DNA of 64,000 bases from DAONBD01 sp964525485 (lineage in GTDB: Bacteria > Patescibacteriota > Gracilibacteria > UBA1369 > LOWO2-01-FULL-3). Below, piece after piece: positions 8,623 through 17,541 of this stretch. A program made the translations under genes and the position numbers. The DNA is taken from the NCBI GenBank assembly GCA_964525485.1, contig CAZGHH010000001.1, positions 18,182-82,181 of the forward strand. The letters are read 5' to 3'. Within the stretch, counting starts at the first letter, position 1; every line of letters begins with the position of its first letter. The notes below the pieces were generated by a model. It was not told the DNA's origin. It saw only the letters and a list, made by a program, of their open reading frames with translations, and did no database searches.

Positions 8623-9594
8623 TCAAACTGAAGTATTTACTTCTAAATGAAAACTTAATGGCTTAGCCGCCATCGTCATTTCGCTCATCGAAATAACATC
8701 AACGCCGGTTTCAGCATATTTTTTCAAATTTTCTCCATTTATCCCACCTGAAGCCTCAAAAATAAGTTTATCATACAAGCCTTTTTCTTTCACGAGCTTC
8801 AAAGTTTCAACAATCTCAGAAACAGAAAAATTATCCAACATGATGCAGGCCGGAGCAGTAATGCCGTCAGGCGATAATAATGTATTCAAATCTTCCGCAG
8901 CCTTCAGTGCATCTTCTTTTGTCTCGACTTCAATTTCCACAAATCTCGCACCGGAAACCTTGCCAACTAAACTTTTGAGAGCTTTTGAAACAGATCCGCC
9001 TAAGATTTTTAAATGATTATCTTTAATCAAAACAGCGTCACTCAAATTCAACCTATGGGTTCCACCACCACCGACAACGACTGCTTTCTTATCCAGTAGG
9101 CCCCACAAAGTTTTTCGCGTAGGAGTCAATAAAACTTCATCTCCGGCAAGGGCTACCAAGGAAACAGTTTTAGTTGCAACACCGCTCATTCTCATTAATA
9201 AATTCAAAGAAGCTCGCTCAACCGCCAAAACATTTCGCGCCTTTCCAATGATTTCACATATTTTGTCGCCAGCCTTTATTCGGTCGCCGTCTTTCATAAA
9301 AAAAGTAACCTGTAATTCTCCGATCCTCGGCTTGAACCTAGGATCACTATCTACCAAGAAATACTTCAATTCCTCAAGTCCGGCAAGAACTCCTGATTCT
9401 TGAGCGTAAATGGCTCCAGCAACAGTCACGTCATCAGGCACTACAGAGTCAGAGGTTATATCTCCATTAGGGGACAAATCCTTATCCATTTCCAAAAAAG
9501 TATATCGAAAAACCCACTGTTTATAGTCAGGTTTAGTTACAGACAAAAAATCCTTTGCGTTGTGAGTCAAATTTTTCAGTGCTTTTCTGTCCAT
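8623..9594 (-). CDS. nadC: nicotinate-nucleotide pyrophosphorylase (quinolinate phosphoribosyltransferase)
   Basis: NadC converts quinolinate and PRPP to nicotinate mononucleotide, CO2 and pyrophosphate. The product shows the family pattern: DITSDSV, ERASLNLLMRMSGVAT, TPTRKTLWGLLDKKAVVVGGG, THRLNLSDAVLIKDNH, IMLDNFS, and a C-terminal EASGGI followed by GVDVIS. I use the ATG at 9594 (323 residues); an upstream ATG at 9633 would overlap the previous gene by 31 bases. It ends with TGA, which shows that UGA is a stop here. It is transcribed with a small protein of unknown function. No nadA or nadB is in the window; the related ModD family is a less likely alternative. Confidence 0.88.
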   Translation of the reverse strand: MDRKALKNLTHNAKDFLSVTKPDYKQWVFRYTFLEMDKDLSPNGDITSDSVVPDDVTVAGAIYAQESGVLAGLEELKYFLVDSDPRFKPRIGELQVTFFMKDGDRIKAGDKICEIIGKARNVLAVERASLNLLMRMSGVATKTVSLVALAGDEVLLTPTRKTLWGLLDKKAVVVGGGGTHRLNLSDAVLIKDNHLKILGGSVSKALKSLVGKVSGARFVEIEVETKEDALKAAEDLNTLLSPDGITAPACIMLDNFSVSEIVETLKLVKEKGLYDKLIFEASGGINGENLKKYAETGVDVISMSEMTMAAKPLSFHLEVNTSV

Positions 9595-9602
9595 AAAAAT
9601 TT

Positions 9603-10127
9603 TTAAATCATCCCTTTTACAAATCTTATCCAAAGATTCTTTAGAGCGTCGATACCCATTTTTGCTAAATCCAATAAAAGTCCTTTTAATTCTCTTATCT
9701 TTTTTACAACATTATTCAGCTCAAATGCATTTACTGATCCTGTGCTTCTTAATATTTTTTTAGCTCTCTTATGAAGATATTTAATTTCTTTTTCAATTTC
9801 ACGTCTGACTTCTGTAGCCATCACCCCTTTTGGAGGAGCTTTTTGTAAAAGTTGAGCTTTTATCTGCGCAGGTGTCATTCTTGTTTTTGCTTTACCACCG
9901 GCAGAATCTCCTTTTTGTTCAGATTGTTCTTTCATTACTTCAGAAACTTCACTTGCCACTTCAGCAGATTCGGCAGTTTCAACAAACTCAGCCGCTTTAA
10001 CGCCTGCCTCAAAGTGTTGTCTCGGTATGTTGTTAGCCTCAGGCCTTCTCAAATTATTTGGAGCCTCCTGTTTTTTAGGAGCCTCAGGGGAGAAAGACTC
10101 TGCGGTATTTTTAATCTGATCTGCCAC
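9603..10127 (-). CDS. charged helical protein of unknown function
   Basis: A 174-residue protein I do not recognise. The first 90 residues are rich in Glu, Ala, Lys and Ser and look disordered; the last 80 (from PPKGVMATEVRREI) look like two or three amphipathic helices with no signal peptide and no cysteines. The start is a GTG at 10127, exactly 6 bases after a TATAAT, so the mRNA should be leaderless. nadC follows after 8 bases. It may be specific to the lineage. Confidence 0.65.
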   Translation of the reverse strand: MADQIKNTAESFSPEAPKKQEAPNNLRRPEANNIPRQHFEAGVKAAEFVETAESAEVASEVSEVMKEQSEQKGDSAGGKAKTRMTPAQIKAQLLQKAPPKGVMATEVRREIEKEIKYLHKRAKKILRSTGSVNAFELNNVVKKIRELKGLLLDLAKMGIDALKNLWIRFVKGMI

Positions 10128-10133
10128 GGTATA

Positions 10134-10162
10134 ATTATAGAGGAAAATAGCCTTGAAGTCAA
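10134..10162 (-). promoter_or_regulatory. leaderless promoter of the 10127-nadC operon
   Basis: Minus strand TTGACT (10162-10157), 17-bp spacer, TATAAT (10139-10134), then 6 bases and the GTG start. The expected first transcribed base is the start codon itself. Confidence 0.75.
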
Positions 10163-10210
10163 TTTGGAGGAAAGGTCGATCTGATACGGTTTAATATTAA
10201 ATCAATCGGA

Positions 10211-10239
10211 TTGTCATCAGAAGTAAAGTTTGATAAAAT
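10211..10239 (+). promoter_or_regulatory. valS promoter
   Basis: TTGTCA (10211-10216), 17-bp spacer, TAAAAT (10234-10239). The TTG of the -35 box is in frame with valS and could be mistaken for its start codon. Predicted transcription starts 3-4 bases before the ATG at 10250. Confidence 0.7.
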
Positions 10240-10249
10240 CCACCTCGCT

Positions 10250-12895
10250 ATGACACAAGACGAAAACTTTCAAAAAGCATACGATGCCAAGCAACACGAA
10301 GACGACATTTATAAGAAATGGGAGTCTTCAGGTGCCTTTACTCCTGAAATTTCAAAAGAGAAAAAACCTTTTGTTATTTCGATGCCACCACCAAACGCGA
10401 CAGGACAGCTACATCTCGGCCACGCGATAATGCTCGCACTTCAAGATATAATGATTCGTTATCATCGCATGAAAGGGGACTCCGCTTTGTGGTTGCCGGG
10501 GACAGATCACGCGGCCATAGCGACTCAAAACAAGGTCGAAAAACTTCTCTCTGAAAAAGGAATTTCTCGTCACGACTTGGGGCGTGAAAAATTTCTTTCA
10601 GAAGTGAAAGCATTCGTAAAAGACTCTCGCGCAACGATAAGAAATCAAGTCAGAAAAATGGGATCTTCATGTGATTGGACGCGCGAAAAATACACAATGG
10701 ATCCGGAACTTTCGGTAGCCGTGAATACGATTTTTGAAATGATGCACAAGGATGAATTGATATATCGCGGTGATAGGATAGTGAATTGGTGCCCAAGGTG
10801 TCATTCGACCTTAGCTGACGACGAAGTTGATCATAAAGATCAAACAGCTTCTTTTTACACATTTAAATATTCAAAAGATTTCCCGATTTCAATCTCAACA
10901 ACGCGTCCGGAAACAAAACTTGGTGACACAGCAATTGCAGTAAATCCAAAAGACAAAAGATATAAAAAATTCATTGGACAAACTATTGTTGTGGATAATT
11001 TTGTAGATGGTCGCTTGCTTGAAATTCAAATAATAGGTGATAATGAAGTAGATATGAAGTTTGGAACAGGTGCGGTTGGTGTAACTCCTGCTCATAGCAT
11101 AGTTGATTATGAAATGTATTTGAGACATAAACTTCAGTTAAAAAAAATTATAGATGAAGATGGAATGATAGAAATAAAAGGGCAGGGAAAAATTTCGGCT
11201 TTGAAGGTACGAAAATTAGTAGTTGAATATTTAAATAAAAATGGATTATTGGAAAAAGAAGAAGAAATTCCAAACAGTCTCTCAATTTGTTATCGTTGCG
11301 GAACTCCGATCGAACCACTTACATCCAAACAGTGGTTCATAGATGTAAACAAAAAAATCAAACGCTTAAATAATAAATCGTTAAAGGAGAAATCGCTCGA
11401 GGTGGTAAAAGACGGCTCGATCAAAATCTTACCTGAGAATTTCACGAAAATTTATTATCACTGGATGGAAAACCTTCGCGATTGGTGTATATCGAGGCAA
11501 ATTTGGTGGGGACACAGAATCCCTGTCTGGTACTGTACGGAATGCGGTGAAATAGAAGTTAGAGGAACTCATCCGGAAAAATGTAAAAAATGTAAAAGTA
11601 CAAAATTCAAACAAGATGAAGACACTCTCGATACCTGGTTCTCGTCAGGACTTTGGACTTTTTCTACTTTAGGTTGGCCGGAAAAAACAAAAGATTTTGA
11701 GTATTTCCATCCGACAAGTGTAATGGAAACAGGATACGATATTTTGTTTTTCTGGGTTGCGCGCATGATACTCATGACGACTTATGCGACAGGACAAATT
11801 CCATTTGAAAAAGTATATTTGCACGGTCTAGTTCGCGACAAAAATGGCGAAAAAATGAGTAAATCCAAGCCTGAAACTTGCATCGATCCTCTGGAAATGA
11901 TCGATAAATACGGTACTGATGCTTTACGCTTAAGTATGGTGATTGGAGGTAGTGCCGGCAACGATATTCGACTATACGAAGAAAAGGTAGCAGGATACAG
12001 AAACTTTATAAACAAAATTTGGAATTCATCTCGTTTCGTATTGATGAATTTGAACGAGACTTCAGAAAAAGAATTTACGATCGCCGACAAATGGATAATT
12101 TCCAAACTGAATAAACTCATTAAAGAAGCTACCACTCAAGTTGAAAAATTTAATTTCTCAGAGGCAGGAACTTTGATTTACGATTTTTTCTGGTCGGATT
12201 TTTGTGATTGGTATCTTGAAATTTCAAAAGGCGAATTGAAAAATCCGAAAGCTCTTATGTTGGTTTTAGAAAATATTTTGAAACTTCTCCATCCGTTCAC
12301 GCCATTTATCACAGAAGTAATTTGGGAAAATTTAAATAAAAAAACACTTTTGATAAATGAAGTTTGGCCAAAAGCGGAAAAGAAAAACGAATTTTCAAAA
12401 GAAGAAGCGGAAATGCAACGCGTAATCGATGCAATTTCAGAAATAAGAAAAGCTCGCGCCGAATACAAGGTCGATCCGGGTAAAAAAATCACAGCAATTA
12501 TCTATACTAAATTTCACAAAGAATTCACAGAGCTTTCAGATCCGTTAATCCGACTTGCTAGGCTGGAAAAACTAGAGATAAAGCCGCTCAAAGAAAAGGC
12601 AGGAACCACAAATGCAAAACCTCAAAATTCAAAATCATTATTCCTTCCATACACGGAAATTTATCTTCCATTAGCCGGAATGCTCGATCTCGAGAAAGAG
12701 AAAATTCGCATCAAAAAAGAAATAGAAAAATTAGAAAAAGACGTTTTGGTTTTGAGTACAAAACTTTCAAATCCGGGATTTGTAAAAAACGCTCCAAAAG
12801 CTGTAGTGGAAAAAGAAACGATCATCCTCCAAGAAGCCGAACAAAAATTGGAAAAATTAAAAAAAGAAGAAAAAGCTCTGGACGTAAATCCTTAA
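10250..12895 (+). CDS. valS: valyl-tRNA synthetase
   Basis: ValS charges tRNA-Val and edits misactivated threonine. The 881-residue class I synthetase has PPPNATGQLHLGHA (HIGH motif), GTDHAAIATQ, an editing domain with STTRPETKLGDTAIAV, zinc-like Cys pairs (WCPRCHS, ICYRCG, WYCTECG), WCISRQIWWGHRIP, the KMSKS loop as EKMSKSKPET, and a C-terminal coiled coil (about the last 70 residues). I choose ATG 10250 rather than the in-frame TTG at 10211, because the TTG is the -35 box of a good promoter. The N-terminus then begins shortly before YDAKQHEDDIYKKWE, as usual. Confidence 0.96.
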   Translation: MTQDENFQKAYDAKQHEDDIYKKWESSGAFTPEISKEKKPFVISMPPPNATGQLHLGHAIMLALQDIMIRYHRMKGDSALWLPGTDHAAIATQNKVEKLLSEKGISRHDLGREKFLSEVKAFVKDSRATIRNQVRKMGSSCDWTREKYTMDPELSVAVNTIFEMMHKDELIYRGDRIVNWCPRCHSTLADDEVDHKDQTASFYTFKYSKDFPISISTTRPETKLGDTAIAVNPKDKRYKKFIGQTIVVDNFVDGRLLEIQIIGDNEVDMKFGTGAVGVTPAHSIVDYEMYLRHKLQLKKIIDEDGMIEIKGQGKISALKVRKLVVEYLNKNGLLEKEEEIPNSLSICYRCGTPIEPLTSKQWFIDVNKKIKRLNNKSLKEKSLEVVKDGSIKILPENFTKIYYHWMENLRDWCISRQIWWGHRIPVWYCTECGEIEVRGTHPEKCKKCKSTKFKQDEDTLDTWFSSGLWTFSTLGWPEKTKDFEYFHPTSVMETGYDILFFWVARMILMTTYATGQIPFEKVYLHGLVRDKNGEKMSKSKPETCIDPLEMIDKYGTDALRLSMVIGGSAGNDIRLYEEKVAGYRNFINKIWNSSRFVLMNLNETSEKEFTIADKWIISKLNKLIKEATTQVEKFNFSEAGTLIYDFFWSDFCDWYLEISKGELKNPKALMLVLENILKLLHPFTPFITEVIWENLNKKTLLINEVWPKAEKKNEFSKEEAEMQRVIDAISEIRKARAEYKVDPGKKITAIIYTKFHKEFTELSDPLIRLARLEKLEIKPLKEKAGTTNAKPQNSKSLFLPYTEIYLPLAGMLDLEKEKIRIKKEIEKLEKDVLVLSTKLSNPGFVKNAPKAVVEKETIILQEAEQKLEKLKKEEKALDVNP

Positions 12896-13019
12896 AAAAA
12901 TCAAACAACCTAAATAATAACAAGAAATTCAAAGCAAAAATACCTAGAGAGTAAAAAACTTTCAGTCCAAGATAATTCAAAAATCTCTCTATACTCTTTC
13001 AAAAAAGCAATTTTTCAGG

Positions 13020-13025
13020 TATAAT
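13020..13025 (+). promoter_or_regulatory. leaderless -10 element of the 13032 gene
   Basis: TATAAT followed by 6 bases and ATG at 13032. A poor -35 (TTTCAA, 12997-13002) sits 17 bp upstream. The distance predicts transcription starting at the A of the start codon. Confidence 0.55.
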
Positions 13026-13031
13026 ACAAAA

Positions 13032-13958
13032 ATGGATCAAGCATTTGAAATACAGCTCAGAAGAAATATAGAAGCATTAATTGCGGAAGGTAAATTCGGT
13101 GAGGCTTTTGAAGAATGTACTAAAATTTTGAATAAAATTCCAAACAATCAAACATTTCTTTCCCTCAAAAGAAGCATAGAAGTCAAAATGTTCGAACTTA
13201 ATAAAGAAAAGGTAAAAAAAGGAATAAAAGATGCAAAAAAAATATTCAAGAATAAAGACACGGTAGGTGCATTAAAAAAGATTAGGGAACTCTTAACCTT
13301 AGCTCCAAACGATTCGACATTGATAAGATTACACGGCAAATTCCAAGAAAAATATAAAAAAGAAACAGAAAAAGCAGAGCAGGATTTTATGAGACAAAAA
13401 GAAAAAGAATTCCAAACACTCCTCGAAGCAAACTCATACTCGATACTATTGCAGGAAATAGATTTATTGGAAAGCAATTACATAGGAAATAAAAATGTAA
13501 TGTCTCTTGCGTCACGCACAAAAGAAGCAATTATAAAAAAAGAAATAGAAGAAAAAAAAGAACTCTTGATGTCGACGAAATTCGAAGAAATTTACGACTT
13601 TTTAAATGATTTGAAAAATATCAAAAAAGATTCAAAGGTTTTGATTGATATTGAAATCTCTATAAAAAAACGCGAGTCTGGAGCTGCTATGAGGACGATA
13701 GGAGATTTTGTATACTCAGGCACAAACGATCTTGAAACTTTGATGAAATTAAAGAAATACAATGAAGCGGTATTAGTTTCCGAAGAATTATTACAAATAA
13801 ATCCTCAAGACGAAAAAGTAAGAAAAATCTATGACAAGGCTAAGGCAAAGGCCTACGCAGTTAACAAAAATGATGCAATAGAAATTATTGAGAAATCCAT
13901 CTCCAAATTAAAAGGAGAATACGCAGATAATAAATCAAACTTCATAAGAATCTATTAA
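13032..13958 (+). CDS. TPR-like/coiled-coil protein of unknown function
   Basis: A 308-residue, very lysine- and glutamate-rich cytoplasmic protein. Recurrent segments such as GKFGEAFEECTKILNKIPNN (residues about 17-36) and YNEAVLVSEELLQINPQD (about 240-257) have the spacing and Ala/Leu/Pro pattern of tetratricopeptide repeats; the central part looks like coiled coil. No enzymatic motif. Probably a protein-binding scaffold. It stands alone after valS and converges on the second sigma4/HARE gene. Confidence 0.6.
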   Translation: MDQAFEIQLRRNIEALIAEGKFGEAFEECTKILNKIPNNQTFLSLKRSIEVKMFELNKEKVKKGIKDAKKIFKNKDTVGALKKIRELLTLAPNDSTLIRLHGKFQEKYKKETEKAEQDFMRQKEKEFQTLLEANSYSILLQEIDLLESNYIGNKNVMSLASRTKEAIIKKEIEEKKELLMSTKFEEIYDFLNDLKNIKKDSKVLIDIEISIKKRESGAAMRTIGDFVYSGTNDLETLMKLKKYNEAVLVSEELLQINPQDEKVRKIYDKAKAKAYAVNKNDAIEIIEKSISKLKGEYADNKSNFIRIY

Positions 13959-14052
13959 GCAATACAAAGGATCGCGAATCAGCAATCTAAAAAATAATTT
14001 TGCCAACCTACTCGCAAATTTATAAAATCGCTCCGAATCTCGGTCAGAAATA

Positions 14053-15114
14053 TTATTTTGCAAGTCTATATCTTTTCCTGCCTATTCTTTCGAATTTTTC
14101 GCTATTTTTGAGTGCCAAGACAATGGTGATTTCTTTTACTTGCCTGTTTTTGAGAACATTTTTTATGATATCGTCTTGAGACATTTCTCCTTTTTCTTTT
14201 AATAGTTTTACAATTACATCAGCGACGGTTCCTTTCTCGTATCCCCATTCTTTTAAAGCGTAAATTCCTCTTCCGATTAAGACGAATTGTGGGTGTCTGA
14301 TTAGTTCATTGTGGACAGCCTGAATATTGACTCTTTTATTATCAAAAGTTTTTGAAGAGATTTTTTCAGCAATATCGACGAAGTGCATTGGTGATTTTTC
14401 TGATCTTAAAATAAATAAAATTTTATCACGCAATGTTCTAGGATGAATGTGTCTCCATTCATAAAGTCCGATTTTATCATCGTCCACAACTTTCAATCTC
14501 TTATCTATTTCCATCAAGGCTTTAAATGATTTCCCATTCAAATTGAAATCCTTCAAGACCTTTTCAAAATCCCTTTCAATTCTTGATATAGGCTTTATAT
14601 CACCATATTTTCTTAATTGGTTCACGACCTTGTGAGAAGTATTTCTCAAAGAATAATCAGACAAATTCTTAACTTTTATATAAGGATGAAAATCAATCGT
14701 ATTCCCGATGCATTCCAAATTATCATGTAAATGAAGAGCGAGCCTAATAGCATTTGAATCTACTTTAGTATTCGACTGAGGATTCATTACACTCATAATT
14801 CTGTTAACGAGAATGTCTTCTTTTACAAGCCCTCCATTCTCATTAATTAAAAGATCAGAAAATGAATGAATATTGGTCAAGGCGGTATTAAAAACATTCC
14901 TTCGCATTTTTGCTAAGGCATTTTTCTCAATCTGTCTGATTCTTTCTCTTGTCACGGAAAATTCTTTCCCGATTTCTTCGAGAGTGTGCTTTCTTGAACC
15001 ATCTAAATTGAATCTCTTAACAATAACGACTTTTTCTTTATCGGAAAGAAGAAGCAGGAGATTCTGAACAATAGAATCGAGATCTGCCAATGTAGAAGAC
15101 AAAGTTGTGTCCAT
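14053..15114 (-). CDS. sigma-70 region 4 / HARE-HTH protein (second paralog)
   Basis: Paralog of the 7150-8211 protein, also 353 residues. Residues about 22-75 are sigma region 4 (IGKEFSVTRERIRQIEKNAL), the HARE-HTH domain follows at about 225-290 (RGIYALKEWGYEKGTVADVI is almost identical in both copies), then a last winged-helix-like segment. The two copies agree most in the DNA-binding parts and differ in the central 75-200 region, which may set partner specificity. Again no sigma region 2. It has its own strong promoter with a palindrome over the spacer, so it may be autoregulated. Convergent with the TPR-like gene. Confidence 0.75.
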   Translation of the reverse strand: MDTTLSSTLADLDSIVQNLLLLLSDKEKVVIVKRFNLDGSRKHTLEEIGKEFSVTRERIRQIEKNALAKMRRNVFNTALTNIHSFSDLLINENGGLVKEDILVNRIMSVMNPQSNTKVDSNAIRLALHLHDNLECIGNTIDFHPYIKVKNLSDYSLRNTSHKVVNQLRKYGDIKPISRIERDFEKVLKDFNLNGKSFKALMEIDKRLKVVDDDKIGLYEWRHIHPRTLRDKILFILRSEKSPMHFVDIAEKISSKTFDNKRVNIQAVHNELIRHPQFVLIGRGIYALKEWGYEKGTVADVIVKLLKEKGEMSQDDIIKNVLKNRQVKEITIVLALKNSEKFERIGRKRYRLAK

Positions 15115-15153
15115 AGGAAATAGGGTAAGGGTTTGTTTTTCTTTACGAACCGA

Positions 15154-15182
15154 ATTATAAAAACACTTTGCCTATTTGGCAA
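15154..15182 (-). promoter_or_regulatory. promoter of the second sigma4/HARE gene with overlapping palindrome
   Basis: Minus strand TTGCCA (15182-15177), 17-bp spacer, TATAAT (15159-15154). A perfect 6-bp inverted repeat TTTGCC-N5-GGCAAA (15167-15183) covers the -35 box and half of the spacer, a likely repressor-binding site. The leader is about 30-35 bases. Confidence 0.65.
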
Positions 15183-15224
15183 AAAAAATGTCTTGTTTGA
15201 TTTTACAAAATAGTTTCTTGTTTC

Positions 15225-15896
15225 TTATTTCAGCATATAGCCAGCGCATGGAATTGTTTTTATAGGATTTTCATTAACATGATCTTTAATTTTTTTACGT
15301 AGTTTGCTCATATGAGTATCGACAGTCGATATAGATCCTAAAAGACTTTTGCCCCAAACATATTCAAATAAATCGAGTTTTGAGACAATTTTTTCTCTAT
15401 GTGCAAAAAGAAATTTAAGTATAAAAAATTCTTTATTCTTGAGATCTATCCGGTCTTTTTCATTAATTATTAAAGTACGCGTCGAGGCATCCAATTCCAT
15501 CACGTAATCATCTCCTTCATATTTCTGAGAAATATCAAGGAAAGGCCCTCTTTGAGATTCATAGAGAGTAATTATGCGCCTGTAAGGGAAAGGTGCTAAA
15601 AAAATAGGGCAAGACAAAGCTTCTTTGAAAGAATTTAGGATTTGAAGGTCACAACCATCGATCATTATAAATAAAGGTTTTCCGGAAGCCAGCATGGATA
15701 AATGTAAACAAAAATTTAAATGCTGTTCTTTTGGATTTTGTAAAAGCACAAAAAAGCCATCGTGATACAAAAAATCATAATGATCCGAGATATTAAAATC
15801 GGTCTTATAAACCAATGATTTGAAGTTGGAATAATCGAAAGATTTTTGAAGCCCCAAGCCTTGAAGGTAATCAGAAGATATAATTGCTGATAACAT
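15225..15896 (-). CDS. OmpR-type winged-helix regulator with degenerate receiver
   Basis: A 223-residue transcription regulator. The last 95 residues are an OmpR/PhoB winged helix: LDASTRTLIINEKDRIDLKNKE, FILKFLFAHREKIVSKLDLFEYVWG, STVDTHMSKLRKKI and IKTIPCAGYML. The first 115 residues have the length of a receiver domain but not its acidic pocket; at the phospho-acceptor strand it reads FLYHDGFFVLLQNP and at the Thr/Ser strand PLFIMIDG. It therefore probably senses something other than phosphorylation. No histidine kinase adjoins it. Monocistronic; the next gene, glyS, is divergent. Confidence 0.75.
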   Translation of the reverse strand: MLSAIISSDYLQGLGLQKSFDYSNFKSLVYKTDFNISDHYDFLYHDGFFVLLQNPKEQHLNFCLHLSMLASGKPLFIMIDGCDLQILNSFKEALSCPIFLAPFPYRRIITLYESQRGPFLDISQKYEGDDYVMELDASTRTLIINEKDRIDLKNKEFFILKFLFAHREKIVSKLDLFEYVWGKSLLGSISTVDTHMSKLRKKIKDHVNENPIKTIPCAGYMLK

Positions 15897-16017
15897 ATAA
15901 ATTTGGGATAAATTATGGAAATTAATATATTATCGGGTAAAATTAAAGTACATACACAGAAAACGGAAAATCAATAAATGGCTTTAAATAAACGAAAAAC
16001 GGACTAAAAAAGTGTTG

Positions 16018-16046
16018 TTGAAGTAAGTACAACAGTAGGTTAAACT
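16018..16046 (+). promoter_or_regulatory. putative glyS promoter
   Basis: TTGAAG (16018-16023), 17-bp spacer, TAAACT (16041-16046); leader of about 43 bases. The short leader has two near-repeats of TATTAAAATA (about 16063-16088) but no room for a T-box. Confidence 0.5.
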
Positions 16047-16095
16047 CATATTCGATATCAAATAGTATATTAAAATAGCATATTAAAAATATCAT

Positions 16096-17481
16096 ATGGC
16101 AAATAAGGAATTAACATTAATGGAAAAAGTCGTAGCTCTTTGTAAACGACGCGGAATAATATTTCCAGGGTCGGAAATATATGGAGGGTTGGCTAACACG
16201 TGGGACTACGGCCCCTATGGAGTATTACTGAAAAATAATATTAAAGCTTCCTGGTGGAAAAATTTCGTGACGAGTAGGGAGGACATGGTCGGGCTGGATT
16301 CTGGTATTTTATTAAATCCCACAGTCTGGGAGGCGTCAGGACACTTAGGTTCGTTTACCGATCCGTTAATTGACTGCAAGAAGTGCAAGGAAAGAATTCG
16401 CGGAGATAAATTAATAGAAGAAGCTATGGGAACAGAGACGGCGGTAGGTAAATCCTTGAAAGAAATAGGAGAAATTATTAAAGAAAATAAATTAAAATGT
16501 CCAAAATGCGGAGCATGTGATTTTACTGAAGCCAGATCATTTAATTTAATGTTTAAGACACATCAAGGAGTCGTAGAAGAAGAATCTACTCCTGTTTATT
16601 TGCGTCCGGAAACAGCGCAGGGAATTTTTATTAATTTCAAAAATGTAGTTCAAACGTGTAGGAAACGCGTTCCATTTGGAATAGGTCAAATAGGTAAGGC
16701 CTTCAGAAATGAAATTACTCCGGGAAATTTCACATATAGGACACGTGAATTCGAGCAAATGGAGATAGAATATTTTATCAAGCCGAATGAACCGGAAGAA
16801 ACAAAGAAAAAATTTCTACAATGGAAAGAAGATGCTGTTAATTGGATTACAAACGACTTGGGGATCAAAAAAGACCATTTAAAATTTCGTGAACATGATA
16901 AAGAAGAGCTTTCTCACTATTCGAGTATGACAGTCGATATTGAATACAAATTCCCGTTTGGCTGGGGAGAGTTAATGGGAATTGCTGATCGGGGTCAATT
17001 CGACCTGACTCAACATGAAAACTTTTCAAAAGAAGATTTGAAATATCAAGATCCAATGACGAATGAAAAATATTTGCCTGCTGTTATTGAACCATCTTTT
17101 GGAGTTGAAAGAATGATGTTGACGGTTCTTCTCGACGCTTACGATGAAGACGAAATAGGAGGAGAACAAAGAGTTGTAATGCGATTTTCTCCGAAAATAG
17201 CCCCGGTCCTTGTCGCAATTCTTCCATTAATGAAAAAAGAGGAACTAGCTGATCCCGCAAAAAAACTTTTCAATGACCTTAAAGATAAATTCTCCGTAGA
17301 GTATGATGACGGAGGGGCCATTGGCAAACGCTACAGAAGGCAGGATGAGATAGGCACGCCTTATTGTGTCACGATCGATTATCAGACCCTAGAAGATGGA
17401 ACCGTTACACTCAGAGATCGCGACTCGAGCAAACAAGAGAGAATTAAACTTGATCAGATAGAAGAAAAGATCACGCCTTAG
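16096..17481 (+). CDS. glyS: glycyl-tRNA synthetase, single-chain type
   Basis: Charges tRNA-Gly. This is the homodimeric class II enzyme (461 residues) of eukaryotes, archaea and some bacteria, not the alpha2-beta2 GlyQS. Visible: RGIIFPGSEIYGG, NTWDYGPYG, the motif 2 region AFRNEITPGNFTYRTREFEQMEIEYF, motif 3 EPSFGVERMM, and two CxxC pairs (DCKKCKE, KCPKCGACDF). The C-terminal 110 residues are the anticodon-binding domain, ending with RDSSKQERIKLDQI. Many thermophiles and CPR bacteria have this type. It is divergent from the OmpR-type regulator, and the next gene has its own promoter right after the stop. Confidence 0.96.
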   Translation: MANKELTLMEKVVALCKRRGIIFPGSEIYGGLANTWDYGPYGVLLKNNIKASWWKNFVTSREDMVGLDSGILLNPTVWEASGHLGSFTDPLIDCKKCKERIRGDKLIEEAMGTETAVGKSLKEIGEIIKENKLKCPKCGACDFTEARSFNLMFKTHQGVVEEESTPVYLRPETAQGIFINFKNVVQTCRKRVPFGIGQIGKAFRNEITPGNFTYRTREFEQMEIEYFIKPNEPEETKKKFLQWKEDAVNWITNDLGIKKDHLKFREHDKEELSHYSSMTVDIEYKFPFGWGELMGIADRGQFDLTQHENFSKEDLKYQDPMTNEKYLPAVIEPSFGVERMMLTVLLDAYDEDEIGGEQRVVMRFSPKIAPVLVAILPLMKKEELADPAKKLFNDLKDKFSVEYDDGGAIGKRYRRQDEIGTPYCVTIDYQTLEDGTVTLRDRDSSKQERIKLDQIEEKITP

Positions 17482-17484
17482 GTA

Positions 17485-17513
17485 TTGAATTTAAACCTGA
17501 TTTCTGATATAAT
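17485..17513 (+). promoter_or_regulatory. promoter of the TraG/VirD4-like ATPase gene
   Basis: TTGAAT (17485-17490), 17-bp spacer, TATAAT (17508-17513); it begins 4 bases after the glyS stop. Leader of about 22 bases. Confidence 0.75.
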
Positions 17514-17541
17514 GATCAGATTTAAATCAATATAAAAACAA

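Noticed and set aside
10211..10249. TTG at 10211 as the start of valS
   Set aside because: It is the -35 box of a TTGTCA-17-TAAAAT promoter; RNA would start downstream of it, so ATG 10250 is used.
16047..16095. T-box leader before glyS
   Set aside because: The leader is about 43 bases and has no specifier loop or terminator/antiterminator.
16096..17481. UGA read as glycine, as in Gracilibacteria/Absconditabacteria
   Set aside because: UGA ends nadC and the ATP-grasp fusion at the expected protein ends, and glycine positions use GGN codons.
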